Shown piece by piece: positions 54,810-63,566 of a DNA stretch of 64,000 bases. Both the position numbers and the translations under genes were made by a program. Source of the stretch: Virgibacillus doumboii. Its GTDB lineage: Bacteria; Bacillota; Bacilli; Bacillales; Amphibacillaceae. The stretch covers positions 1,798,001 through 1,862,000 of the forward strand of contig NZ_CADCWQ010000001.1 of assembly GCF_902806455.1 (NCBI RefSeq). The letters run 5' to 3'. The stretch's first letter is position 1. Each line of letters opens with the position of its first letter. The notes below the pieces were generated by a model. It searched no databases. It was not told where the DNA came from and was given only the letters and a program-made list of their open reading frames with translations.

Positions 54810-55018
54810 CTGTTATACTCCTCTCTCTGCATTTTGTCACAACCTCAAGGGTAATTTTGACAAAATTATTACTCTACTAATATATCTTATATGAAAATAT
54901 TCTATAAAACAATTGATTCAAGGCATTTACTATATATAAATAAATTATTAAAAGTGATAACTAAAACTTATATGTATGAAAATTTAAGAAATCTATTGGT
55001 TATAATTTCAAAATCAGT

Positions 55019-56152
55019 TTATATATTATGCCTGGGCAAAATAATCCTGAATGTACTACCCTTGTCCTCATTCTCATTCTGCAGAATCTCAAGTTTTCCT
55101 TCGTGCTGTTCAAGAATCTGCTTTGTAATCATCAGCCCCAGACCTGTACCACTCTCTTTTGTTGTAAAAAAGGGTTCACCTAATTTATGTATCACTTCTT
55201 CAGGTATACCTGGACCCTGATCAATAACGTCTGTCAGAATTTGTTTCCCGTCAGTTGAAACAAATATTTTGATTGTTCCTGGTTTATCCATTGCTTCAAT
55301 GGCATTTTTCACGATATTGATCAATACTTGTTTTATTTGAGACCGGTCACAATAAACTGTAAGATTACCTGTATTCTCCCAAAGAAGATCAATGTTTTTC
55401 ATTTTGGCCTGTGATTTTAATAGTGTGACAACATCGTCAATCATTTCCTGTACTTTTTCGATTTCCTTGTTATCGGTAAGGGGTTTTGAGATGAAAAGCA
55501 GTTCTGAGGTGATGGATTCCATTTTTTCAATTTCATCAATCATTATTTTATAATATTCTTCTTTTCTATTTACTCCTGCCTGGAGCAACTGCAGAAAACC
55601 TTTTAGTGAGGTTAATGGATTTCGGATTTCATGTGCGACACCCGCAGCAAGCTGTCCGGCCACTGACATTTTTTCTGAACGGATCATCATTTCCTCTGCT
55701 TCCTTTTTATCGGTGATATCTTTTGTTACCGCAATATAATAAACATTTCCTGTCTCGTCTGATAACTGAGTTACCAGATTTTCCGTCCAAATATTTCTTC
55801 CGTAAACATTTTGAATATTAATATTAAAAAATTGTGTGGAAGACTTATTGTTGTCAAAATGTTTTTTAATATATTTAATATCGTCAGCTGATATTTTTTC
55901 ATACCATTGGGTTCCCAGCATGTCCGTTTTCTTATACCCTAACAATTGTTCAATCGATTCGGAAATGTAAACGATACTTCCATCTCTATCCCAGACAGTA
56001 ATAAAACCATTCATATTTTCATCTATCCATTTTAAAATTGAAGGGGGTAAATCAGAAATATCGTTAAAAAAGTTCGGAGACTTAGGAGTGGTTGTTGGGT
56101 TTTGCCTAGTTTCATTATTATTTGTATGTTGTTTACCGTATTTATTTAGCAT
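55019..56152 (-). CDS. PAS-domain sensor histidine kinase (sporulation-kinase type)
   Basis: The protein has about 377 residues and no transmembrane helix. It has a Ser/Asn/Pro-rich N-terminus, a PAS domain (about 42-150, MNGFITVWDRDGSIVYISESIEQL in part), then HisKA with H174 in GVAHEIRNPL, an N-box VKNAIEAMDKPG and G-boxes DQGPGIPEE and GTGLGLMI. The architecture and the H-box are those of KinA/KinE-type soluble kinases feeding the sporulation phosphorelay. The start is the ATG at 56152 after GGAGGG. No response regulator is adjacent, supporting an orphan phosphorelay kinase. Confidence 0.88.
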   Translation of the reverse strand: MLNKYGKQHTNNNETRQNPTTTPKSPNFFNDISDLPPSILKWIDENMNGFITVWDRDGSIVYISESIEQLLGYKKTDMLGTQWYEKISADDIKYIKKHFDNNKSSTQFFNINIQNVYGRNIWTENLVTQLSDETGNVYYIAVTKDITDKKEAEEMMIRSEKMSVAGQLAAGVAHEIRNPLTSLKGFLQLLQAGVNRKEEYYKIMIDEIEKMESITSELLFISKPLTDNKEIEKVQEMIDDVVTLLKSQAKMKNIDLLWENTGNLTVYCDRSQIKQVLINIVKNAIEAMDKPGTIKIFVSTDGKQILTDVIDQGPGIPEEVIHKLGEPFFTTKESGTGLGLMITKQILEQHEGKLEILQNENEDKGSTFRIILPRHNI

Positions 56153-56408
56153 CGTTTTCCCTCCATATCCCATAAAAACAACAAATTCTGGTTAATACAC
56201 TAATTAATATGACAAATAAAACGAAAATATGATACTTGTATGATTTAAAACATCCGATTATAATTGTATTAAATTAAAGTACAATTAAAACAATTATCCA
56301 GATAATAGTAATGTTACTATAAATAGTGATAAAAATAAATATTTGATGTGGGATATTTTACTAAAATATCATTTTATTATGTCTTTTTATGTAGAATTGG
56401 GTGGTATT

Positions 56409-56885
56409 ATGTCAGTTATTGTTGATTATTTAATCGTTTTATGGGGATTTTTGCTTCTTGGTCTGATGGGCATTGGCGGATTTTTTATGTTCCGCAAATT
56501 TCTGAAAAAATTACCAAAGGACGACGGAAAATCGGTAATGGACTGGGAAGAATATTTTGTAGATAAAACGAAAAAAATGTGGAGCGAAAATGAAAAAATA
56601 TTGTTGGAGGAATTAGTTGCCCCTGTACCTGAATTATTCAGAGATGTAGCAAGGCAAAAAATTGTTGGTAAAATTGGTGAAGTTGCACTGCAAAAAAATA
56701 TGAAAAAAATTACCAGAGATGTACTAATAGAAGGTTACATTTTAGCCACGCCAAAGCGGGACCATAAATTTTTAAGGAAAAAATTAAAAGAAAAAAAAAT
56801 TGATGTGAAGCCTTATGAACACTTATTTAAATTATCCCGTAATAACTATGTAGAAAACTGGAAATCCCGCTACAATAAAGGATAG
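56409..56885 (+). CDS. yneK: DUF2621 membrane protein YneK
   Basis: The 158-residue protein has one or two N-terminal transmembrane segments (residues 5-28) and a basic, helical cytoplasmic domain ending ENWKSRYNKG. It matches DUF2621, represented by B. subtilis YneK. The start is the ATG at 56409 (MSVIVDYLIV); longer frames add a hydrophobic stretch without a ribosome-binding site. Its function is unknown. Gene order matches B. subtilis, where yneK follows the ccd genes. Confidence 0.88.
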   Translation: MSVIVDYLIVLWGFLLLGLMGIGGFFMFRKFLKKLPKDDGKSVMDWEEYFVDKTKKMWSENEKILLEELVAPVPELFRDVARQKIVGKIGEVALQKNMKKITRDVLIEGYILATPKRDHKFLRKKLKEKKIDVKPYEHLFKLSRNNYVENWKSRYNKG

Positions 56886-56912
56886 ACAGGTAAATTAATC
56901 TAAACCGAAAGT

Positions 56913-56954
56913 AAAATGGCAATTATCCCTATCCATAGGGTTAATTGCCATTTT
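56913..56954. terminator. Bidirectional terminator between yneK and ccdC
   Basis: The stem AAAATGGCAATTA / TAATTGCCATTTT has an inner CCCTAT / ATAGGG pairing, one continuous long hairpin serving converging genes. Confidence 0.9.
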
Positions 56955-57027
56955 ATAGTTTCGTTTCGGTACTGCACAGAACGGACAACTGAATTCCCGA
57001 ATTTATTTTAGGTATTCAAATCCACTT

Positions 57028-57510
57028 TCATGTTGGTTTAGAATATTCAAGTTCTTTTTCAAGCTTTTTAAACTTATAAAGCATTGCCAGTCTCCACGAG
57101 ATAATCATGCCAAATGCCAGCAGAAAGAACATACCACTTGTCTCTCCAAAGGAAATCGTTGAGCCAATAACCAGCTTTATGATGATCCTGATAAATAATA
57201 ATCCAAATAAAATTAATACAAATGACTTCGATGGAATTAAATATATGTTGTTATCTCTTATTTCAAACTTGGAAGTTTTAATCAGAAAAACTGAAAAAAT
57301 AATCCCGACTGCAATAGCTTCCAATATCTGTAGCCAATCCACACGAAACACGGGAAATAAGAACATAAACGCACCAGTACTCATCATTAGCGGAGGCAAT
57401 ATTATCTTTTTAACCGAAGCTGGTTTCTTGGATGCCTTCAAGCGTACAAATATCATGGTAACAGCCATAAAAGCTGCAACTATTGTACTTGCTATTATCC
57501 AAAACATCAT
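57028..57510 (-). CDS. ccdC: CcdC-like membrane protein (YneJ)
   Basis: The 160-residue protein has four or five transmembrane segments and no cysteine pair, matching the YneJ/CcdC family of the cytochrome c defect locus. In B. subtilis CcdC is not essential for cytochrome c. It follows ccdB by 28 bases. Confidence 0.88.
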   Translation of the reverse strand: MMFWIIASTIVAAFMAVTMIFVRLKASKKPASVKKIILPPLMMSTGAFMFLFPVFRVDWLQILEAIAVGIIFSVFLIKTSKFEIRDNNIYLIPSKSFVLILFGLLFIRIIIKLVIGSTISFGETSGMFFLLAFGMIISWRLAMLYKFKKLEKELEYSKPT

Positions 57511-57538
57511 GAATCACTCTTTCCGTTTGTCCACTACC

Positions 57539-57916
57539 CTAGCCTATTTGCTCAAATTCATGTAAAACACGATTAATAGTCTCCAGTACCCGGTTTTCAT
57601 CAAACGGTTTTACAACAAAATCTTTAGCCCCAAGCTCGATTGCTTCCACTACTACTTTTTGCTGTCCCATCGCGGAACAAACAACTATTTTAGCCTCTGA
57701 ATCAATCTTCATAATTTCCTTGATTGCATCAATCCCGTTCATTATCGGCATAGTGATGTCCATCGTGACAAGATCCGGCTTCATTTCTTTGTAAAGTTTA
57801 ATTGCCTCTTCACCGTTTTGCGCCTCTCCAATAACTTCATGTCTCTCTTTTTTTACTATTGATCCTAAAGTGACCCGCATAAAATTCGCATCATCAACAA
57901 TAAGTATTCTCGCCAT
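57539..57916 (-). CDS. ccdB: CcdB/YneI single-domain response regulator
   Basis: The protein has about 125 residues and consists only of a CheY-like receiver domain, with acids in ILIVDDANF, phospho-acceptor Asp in DLVTMDITMP and Lys in DFVVKPF. It has no output domain, so it acts by protein interaction. The start is the ATG at 57916 after GGGGG; a longer frame would run back into the mnhB coding end. It lies at the conserved yneI place between the ccdA region and ccdC. Confidence 0.92.
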   Translation of the reverse strand: MARILIVDDANFMRVTLGSIVKKERHEVIGEAQNGEEAIKLYKEMKPDLVTMDITMPIMNGIDAIKEIMKIDSEAKIVVCSAMGQQKVVVEAIELGAKDFVVKPFDENRVLETINRVLHEFEQIG

Positions 57917-57938
57917 TCTATTATTCCCCCAATAATAG

Positions 57939-58364
57939 TTATCGATCATTTGCAATTGCCAAAATAATCGTAATTGTTACCCCTAAAACTGTAAAATATA
58001 CTCCCATGTCAAATAACATTGCGGTTGCAAGTTCAAGTTCACCAAAAATGGGGACGTGAAAGTAGTCGTATGTATGGGATAGGAAAGGTTCACCAAAAAG
58101 AAAGGAACCAATACCTGTACCCAGGGCCAGTATTAACCCGAAAGGTACTAACAAACGATAATTTACAGGCAATATTTTCTCAACTGCCTCTGCTCCGTAT
58201 GACATGTACATTAATACAATTGCTGAAGAAGTCATCAGTCCACCTACAAATCCACCGCCTGGTGAATTGTGTCCTGCCAGTAGCAAATATATGGAAAAGC
58301 CCAACAGAATAAAAACAATCAATGATGTTGTTGTTCGTAATATAAGATCATTCGGTTTGTACAT
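57939..58364 (-). CDS. MnhB/MrpB-type Na+/H+ antiporter subunit (orphan)
   Basis: The 141-residue protein with four transmembrane helices has the MnhB/MrpB domain, including the signature LLAGHNSPGGGFVGGLMTSSAIVLMY and FDMGVYFTVLGVTITIIL (in part). In Mrp antiporters MnhB works only with six partner subunits, none of which is in this window. It is inserted between ccdA and ccdB, where B. subtilis has no such gene. RBS is weak (AAGGGG about 12 bases before the ATG). Either it complements an Mrp operon elsewhere or has acquired a separate role. Confidence 0.9.
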   Translation of the reverse strand: MYKPNDLILRTTTSLIVFILLGFSIYLLLAGHNSPGGGFVGGLMTSSAIVLMYMSYGAEAVEKILPVNYRLLVPFGLILALGTGIGSFLFGEPFLSHTYDYFHVPIFGELELATAMLFDMGVYFTVLGVTITIILAIANDR

Positions 58365-58460
58365 TTACGGAGATGCCCCTTTTAATAATCAACTCTACTA
58401 TATTTTTCAAAAATTTATTTTAATTAGAGTGTAATACAAAATAATTAAAAAATCCACTTA

Positions 58461-59165
58461 TTAGAAACCTGTAAAGCCAAATAAGCCTGCTAAAAATGAA
58501 GTAAGGTCTGCCATCCAGTCAAAAAATAATGCTATACCCATAAATATCATAAGATAGCCACCAATTTTTACAATACGAGCACTATGGCGTTTAATCCATC
58601 CCAGTTTTCCGATAAAAAAGGAAAGTACGAAAAATGGTATAGAAAATCCTAATACATAGCTGATCATCATTACCATACCCATATCCGGATTTGTTGCGGC
58701 AAGCGATATAACAATTGCTAAAATAGGACCCATACAAGGTGTCCATCCCAACGAAAATGCCAACCCGATTAGAAATGTACCAGCAAAACCTGCCGGACGA
58801 TTTTTGAAAGTAACTTTTCTGTCCTTCATCAGGAATTCAAAATTAAATACCCCAACAATTACCAGACCGAAAAATACAATTAAAATTGCACCAATTTGTC
58901 TGATAATATCCTGGTTATCGTTTAGGAATTCGGCAATAAAAGAAGAACCGAAGCCAAGCATAACAAAAACAAGGGAAAAGCCCAGCAAAAAGAAAAGTGT
59001 ATGCAGCATGCTTTTCCGGTTAAGCATTTTGTTATCATCTTTAAGATCGCTGACACTCATTCCTGTTATATACGACAGAAAAGCCGGATATAACGGTAAA
59101 ACACACGGTGAGATAAAAGAAAGTATTCCCGCTCCAAACGCAATAAATACATTTATTTCCGACAT
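58461..59165 (-). CDS. ccdA: Cytochrome c biogenesis thiol carrier CcdA (copy 2)
   Basis: The 234-residue protein has six transmembrane segments and the two functional cysteines in LSFISPCVLPLYPAFLSY and GWTPCMGPIL. Orthologue of B. subtilis CcdA by position (next to ccdB, ccdC, yneF). It reduces extracytoplasmic ResA/StoA-type proteins. RBS GGGAGGG. It is a paralogue of 4791-5549, which has an independent operon. Confidence 0.95.
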   Translation of the reverse strand: MSEINVFIAFGAGILSFISPCVLPLYPAFLSYITGMSVSDLKDDNKMLNRKSMLHTLFFLLGFSLVFVMLGFGSSFIAEFLNDNQDIIRQIGAILIVFFGLVIVGVFNFEFLMKDRKVTFKNRPAGFAGTFLIGLAFSLGWTPCMGPILAIVISLAATNPDMGMVMMISYVLGFSIPFFVLSFFIGKLGWIKRHSARIVKIGGYLMIFMGIALFFDWMADLTSFLAGLFGFTGF

Positions 59166-59284
59166 AATAACCCTCCCAATAAGAGTCCTCTGTTTATTCT
59201 ATCAGAAGTTACTCGAATCAAAAGCAATTGAATTTGACAATCCTCCGAAAACTGACTGTTATCACGTTTTGAGGAAAATAAAAA

Positions 59285-59316
59285 TCCCCCTGTTAAACCT
59301 ACCGCTGTAACAAGGG
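59285..59316 (-). terminator. Terminator of yneF
   Basis: The stem CCCCTGTTA / TAACAAGGGG (one bulge) is followed by a T-rich stretch on the minus strand, between yneF and ccdA. Confidence 0.7.
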
Positions 59317-59369
59317 GTTCCTGTGCAATGCCTGTACAATATACTTACAGGATTATAATAAGTGCAGTT

Positions 59370-59591
59370 TTATTTACTTTGCTGATTATTCATTGCACGC
59401 ATCATTTGATTGATCTTCTTCTGGGATGGTTTTTGTCCCATTTGCATCATTAACGTACGAAGCATTTGTTCATTAATTGGTGGGTTTTTCTTTAAATAAT
59501 TCATCATATATTTTCTGGCGATGAAAAATCCCAAGGCAACACCAGCAATTAACGCTGCAACAGCTATTAATACAACCCAAATCGTGCCCAT
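59370..59591 (-). CDS. yneF: UPF0154 small membrane protein YneF
   Basis: The 73-residue protein has one N-terminal transmembrane helix (residues 4-26) and a basic tail with [25 protein letters not shown], the UPF0154 signature. Its function is unknown. Conserved order with ccdA and sirA. Confidence 0.92.
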   Translation of the reverse strand: MGTIWVVLIAVAALIAGVALGFFIARKYMMNYLKKNPPINEQMLRTLMMQMGQKPSQKKINQMMRAMNNQQSK

Positions 59592-59635
59592 TCAAGCTTT
59601 CCTCCTTCATGTTGTCTCTTATACAGTATAGTAAA

Positions 59636-60094
59636 TCAAAGATAAGAATACAATACTTGTTCTTTCCTGTCCTTCTTTCCCGGTGAAACAGGGGAAATCC
59701 AACCGTAATTATGCAGATTATTTCCGACAATAAATAAATAAGGCTGGAATTGCCGCAATGCAGGAAATAATAAATCTTCAGCATCCTGCAGCATTTCACT
59801 GTGAAAGTTTAAATGTTTATTATGTATATGTAAAGAAATATATTTCATATCTTTATAAATTTGCAGACAATCTTCCTTAGCTTTTAAATTAGTGGTTTCC
59901 GAATAATTGTCATTTAAATGAGCGATCAGTGAATCCTTTTGAAAATTCATTGTAATGTATTCAAACTGTTTTTTCAGATCTTCTCTGCTTTTATCATTTT
60001 CGTAATCTTTAATAAATCGATACAAAACGTCACTTTTATGAAAAAAATAATGTGCAAATTCTTCTTTAATCCAGTAAATAGAGTAATGATTCAA
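59636..60094 (-). CDS. sirA: Sporulation inhibitor of replication SirA
   Basis: The 152-residue protein starts at TTG (60094), eight bases after GGAGG, giving NHYSIYWIKEEFAHYFF as the N-terminus, the SirA/YneE signature. SirA binds DnaA and stops new rounds of replication as cells enter sporulation. B. subtilis SirA has 148 residues. A Spo0A-like box upstream (60175-60184) fits its known dependence on Spo0A-P. Confidence 0.9.
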   Translation of the reverse strand: MNHYSIYWIKEEFAHYFFHKSDVLYRFIKDYENDKSREDLKKQFEYITMNFQKDSLIAHLNDNYSETTNLKAKEDCLQIYKDMKYISLHIHNKHLNFHSEMLQDAEDLLFPALRQFQPYLFIVGNNLHNYGWISPVSPGKKDRKEQVLYSYL

Positions 60095-60174
60095 CAAAAT
60101 CCCTCCTCTTTTACCTTTCATTATACGCACTTCAGTTTAAAAGTTTGTCACACTGCGTAGCAAATATGCACTAG

Positions 60175-60184
60175 TTTTGTCGAC
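60175..60184 (+). promoter_or_regulatory. Spo0A-box-like sequence upstream of sirA
   Basis: TTTTGTCGAC resembles the 0A box (TGTCGAA core, one mismatch), 80 bases before the sirA start; a weaker TTTGTCAC lies at 60143-60150. Orientation and spacing are compatible with activation, but a single near match is weak evidence. Confidence 0.35.
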
Positions 60185-60199
60185 TTATTTAAAATGATA

Positions 60200-60226
60200 G
60201 ATGGCCCCTGAAAATAAAGGGCCATC
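60200..60226 (-). terminator. Intrinsic terminator of tkt
   Basis: The 8-bp GC-rich stem GATGGCCC / GGGCCATC is followed by TATCATTTTAAA on the minus strand. Confidence 0.8.
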
Positions 60227-60242
60227 AAGATAATTGAAATTA

Positions 60243-62246
60243 TTAGCTTAGAAGGGATTCTACATGCTTGACTACATTTTCAACAGTAAATCCATACTCT
60301 TCGATAATCTTATCGCCTTTTGCAGACGCTCCAAATGTATCAATTCCCATTATGGAACCTTGATCTCCGACATATCTCTCCCAACCGAATGGTGATGCCA
60401 TTTCGATTGCAAGTCGTTTTTTTACATTTTCCGGGAGAACTTCATTTTTGTATGCGTCACTTTGTTCATTGAAGCGATCCCATGATGGCATACTTACTAT
60501 AGATGCATCGATTCCTTTTTCTTTTAATGCATCTTTTGCTTTTACTGCCAGCTGTACTTCTGACCCGGTTGCCAATAACAGAACATCTGGTGTTTCTTTT
60601 TCGGCCTTACTGATTACATAAGCGCCTTTTTTTACACCTTCATATGCAAGTTCTGCGGTACCTTCCAGGGTAGGTAAGCCCTGGCGAGTCAGTACAAGTG
60701 CAGTCGGTTTGTTTTTGGATTCGAGCGCAAGCCGCCATGCAGCCTGAACTTCATTGCCATCGGCCGGACGGATAAGTGATAATCCAGGCATTGCCCGTAA
60801 TGAAGCCAGTTGTTCAATTGGTTCATGAGTTGGACCGTCTTCGCCAACTGCAATGGAATCATGGGTAAACACATAGGTTACTGGATTATTCATAATTGCT
60901 GAAAGGCGCATTGCCGGACGAAGGTAATCACTAAATACAAAGAATGTCCCGGCATATGGTTTCAGTCCGCCATGTAACCCCATACCATTCAGCGCTGCTG
61001 CCATTGCAAATTCGCGAACACCAAACCAGATATTTCGGCCAGCATAATTATTAAAAGAAAAGTCTTCCTCATCTTTAATAGTCGTCTTATTCGAACCTGC
61101 CAGATCGGCGCTTCCACCAAAGAAGTATGGAACTGATTTTGCTATTGCATTAAGCACCTCACCTGAGGATGCACGGGTTGCACTTGAATCTTTTCCCGCC
61201 TCATAAACTGGGAGTTTTTCATCCCAGTCTTTAGGAAGTTCGCCATTCATTGCCAATTCCAGCTCTTCGGCAAGTTGAGGGTATTTTTCTTTATAGGAAT
61301 CAAAAAGCTGGTTCCAGTTATCCTCGGCATCTGCACCATCTTTACCAATTTTTTCGTTAAAATCAGCATATACTTCCTCAGGTATATGAAAATCATCGTG
61401 GGTCCACTTATAATACTCTTTAGTTAGTTTCACTTCATCCTCACCAAGTGGAGCGCCATGTGACGCTGCTGAAGCAGATTTATTTGGTGAACCATAACCA
61501 ATAACCGTTTTAACCTCAATAAGTGCAGGCTGTTCCTTGTTATCTCTTGCTTCATTAATTGCGTTCCGAACTGCTTTTAAATCATTGCCGTCTTCAACAC
61601 GGATGACCTGCCATCCATATGCTTTAAAGCGCTCTTCGGTTTCATCAGAAAATGCCCGATCCAGATCACCATCCAAAGAAATATCATTAGAGTCATATAA
61701 AGCAATTAACTTTCCAAGTCCCAGGTGCCCGGCAAGAGAGGCAGTCTCATGTGAAATTCCTTCCATTAAATCACCATCACTCACTAACGCATACGTGTAA
61801 TGATCAATGATCGAAATGTCGTCCTGATTATATTTGGCTGCCAGATGAGCTTCTGCCATTGCCATTCCTGTTGCCATTGCAAGTCCCTGTCCCAGTGGCC
61901 CTGTTGTGGCTTCCACCCCATCTGTGTGATGTACTTCGGGATGCCCGGGTGTTTTTGAATCCCATTGACGGAATGATTTAAGATCATCAATAGTTACATT
62001 ATATCCAGATAAATGTAATAACCCATATAAAAGCATAGAACCATGACCAGCAGATAAAATAAATCGATCACGATTAAACCATTTTGAATTTTTTGGATTA
62101 TGATTCATAAAATCTGTCCATAATGTATACGCCATCGGTGCAGCGCCCATTGGGAGGCCCGGGTGACCGGAGTTTGCATTTTCAATTGCATCAATTGCTA
62201 ATGTTCGTATTGTATTGATGGATAATTGTTCGATGTTTTGTGACAT
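60243..62246 (-). CDS. tkt: Transketolase
   Basis: The 667-residue thiamine-diphosphate enzyme has the TPP motif [26 protein letters not shown] (in part), the N-terminal [20 protein letters not shown] and the transketolase catalytic [21 protein letters not shown]. It transfers two-carbon units in the pentose phosphate pathway. RBS AAAGGGG. B. subtilis has tkt at the same place after ynzC. Confidence 0.96.
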   Translation of the reverse strand: MSQNIEQLSINTIRTLAIDAIENANSGHPGLPMGAAPMAYTLWTDFMNHNPKNSKWFNRDRFILSAGHGSMLLYGLLHLSGYNVTIDDLKSFRQWDSKTPGHPEVHHTDGVEATTGPLGQGLAMATGMAMAEAHLAAKYNQDDISIIDHYTYALVSDGDLMEGISHETASLAGHLGLGKLIALYDSNDISLDGDLDRAFSDETEERFKAYGWQVIRVEDGNDLKAVRNAINEARDNKEQPALIEVKTVIGYGSPNKSASAASHGAPLGEDEVKLTKEYYKWTHDDFHIPEEVYADFNEKIGKDGADAEDNWNQLFDSYKEKYPQLAEELELAMNGELPKDWDEKLPVYEAGKDSSATRASSGEVLNAIAKSVPYFFGGSADLAGSNKTTIKDEEDFSFNNYAGRNIWFGVREFAMAAALNGMGLHGGLKPYAGTFFVFSDYLRPAMRLSAIMNNPVTYVFTHDSIAVGEDGPTHEPIEQLASLRAMPGLSLIRPADGNEVQAAWRLALESKNKPTALVLTRQGLPTLEGTAELAYEGVKKGAYVISKAEKETPDVLLLATGSEVQLAVKAKDALKEKGIDASIVSMPSWDRFNEQSDAYKNEVLPENVKKRLAIEMASPFGWERYVGDQGSIMGIDTFGASAKGDKIIEEYGFTVENVVKHVESLLS

Positions 62247-62332
62247 AGCGATTCCCCTTTCCGATTTTGAATATCCTTTTTCATTCTATACCGAATAAAC
62301 AACTGGGACAAGCATTAACCGAAACTTTTGGT

Positions 62333-62566
62333 CTAATGTTTTTTATTTCTTTCCTGCAACTCTCTCACTTTTTTAGGTGTAACATCATTGCCTTCACGAT
62401 CCATTACTGTCATTGATTTAAATTGATTTTTAAATGACTTTCTCACATTTTTCAGGTATTCTTGTCTAAGTTCTTTTTGTTCTTCCTTTTCTTTATCTGT
62501 TAAACCCCCATTTTTGGATTTATGGGCCAGTTCATTAATACGTTCCAATTTTTTCTTCGATATCAT
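62333..62566 (-). CDS. ynzC: DUF896 protein YnzC
   Basis: The 77-residue highly charged helical-hairpin protein begins [18 protein letters not shown], the DUF896 (UPF0291) signature. The ATG at 62566 follows AGGAGG. In B. subtilis ynzC is part of the LexA-regulated yneA-yneB-ynzC operon; here a hairpin at 62594-62618 lies between yneB and ynzC. Confidence 0.93.
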   Translation of the reverse strand: MISKKKLERINELAHKSKNGGLTDKEKEEQKELRQEYLKNVRKSFKNQFKSMTVMDREGNDVTPKKVRELQERNKKH

Positions 62567-62593
62567 ACGAAAACCTCCTAAGAACAAATAAAA

Positions 62594-62618
62594 GCAAGAA
62601 CAAATTCAATGTTCTTGC
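62594..62618 (-). terminator. Hairpin between yneB and ynzC
   Basis: The 9-bp perfect stem GCAAGAACA / TGTTCTTGC has a 7-base loop and is followed by TTTTATTT on the minus strand. It probably ends most yneB transcripts or attenuates ynzC. Despite its GAAC/GTTC arms the spacing is wrong for a LexA box. Confidence 0.7.
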
Positions 62619-62627
62619 CTTCTAATA

Positions 62628-63290
<663 letters not shown>

Positions 63291-63306
63291 TTACGCTCCT
63301 TATATG

Positions 63307-63402
63307 TTATGCGCTGGTTACCATTGAAAAATATAAAAACCCTAATGCAAATGCAAATGCAACTAAATAGAATACATCTGTTTTCGTAATTTTTTCAAAC
63401 AT
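63307..63402 (-). CDS. 31-residue single-span membrane peptide in the yneA position
   Basis: This gene is too short for most predictors. It starts at ATG 63402 nine bases after AAAGGG and ends TAA, giving a peptide that begins MFEKITKTD, has one hydrophobic helix (about residues 10-28: VFYLVAFAF...FSM) and ends SA. It lies between lexA (divergent) and yneB and is the first gene after a promoter with two LexA boxes. B. subtilis YneA, at the same place, is about 105 residues with a transmembrane helix and a LysM domain and blocks division during SOS; this peptide keeps only a transmembrane helix. Confidence 0.65.
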   Translation of the reverse strand: MFEKITKTDVFYLVAFAFALGFLYFSMVTSA

Positions 63403-63429
63403 GTAAATCAGCCCTTTCATATTAAATAA

Positions 63430-63441
63430 GAACTTTTGTTC
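63430..63441. promoter_or_regulatory. LexA-type box just downstream of the peptide promoter -10
   Basis: GAACTTTTGTTC is a perfect GAAC-N4-GTTC palindrome, located about 14 bases past the TATAAT of the leftward promoter, in the transcribed leader of the 31-residue peptide gene. Confidence 0.7.
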
Positions 63442-63454
63442 GCATCTGTCTACT

Positions 63455-63482
63455 ATTATATACGAACATATGGTCTTGTCAA
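63455..63482 (-). promoter_or_regulatory. Consensus sigma-A promoter of the peptide-yneB operon with LexA-like box in spacer
   Basis: On the minus strand TTGACA (63482-63477), 16 bases and TATAAT (63460-63455) make a fully consensus promoter. The spacer contains the degenerate box GAACATATGGTC (63464-63475 on the + strand), one mismatch from GAAC-N4-GTTC. Strong promoter plus LexA control fits an SOS-induced operon. Confidence 0.8.
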
Positions 63483-63490
63483 TAGTTTTT

Positions 63491-63530
63491 CGAACGAATG
63501 TTTGCTTTTTGCTGTGGCAAATGGTAAACT
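63491..63530 (+). promoter_or_regulatory. lexA promoter with LexA box abutting the -35
   Basis: CGAACGAATGTTTG (63491-63504) matches the LexA consensus exactly and overlaps the -35 TTGCTT (63502-63507), which is followed by 17 bases and TAAACT (63525-63530). This is standard autorepression of lexA. Confidence 0.85.
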
Positions 63531-63566
63531 ATCATTAATAAATCCTATGCGCGAGGTGTTTGATAG

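Noticed and set aside
62594..62618. GAAC...GTTC arms between yneB and ynzC as a LexA box
   Set aside because: The half-sites are separated by far more than four bases; the sequence is a hairpin with a T tract, that is, a terminator.
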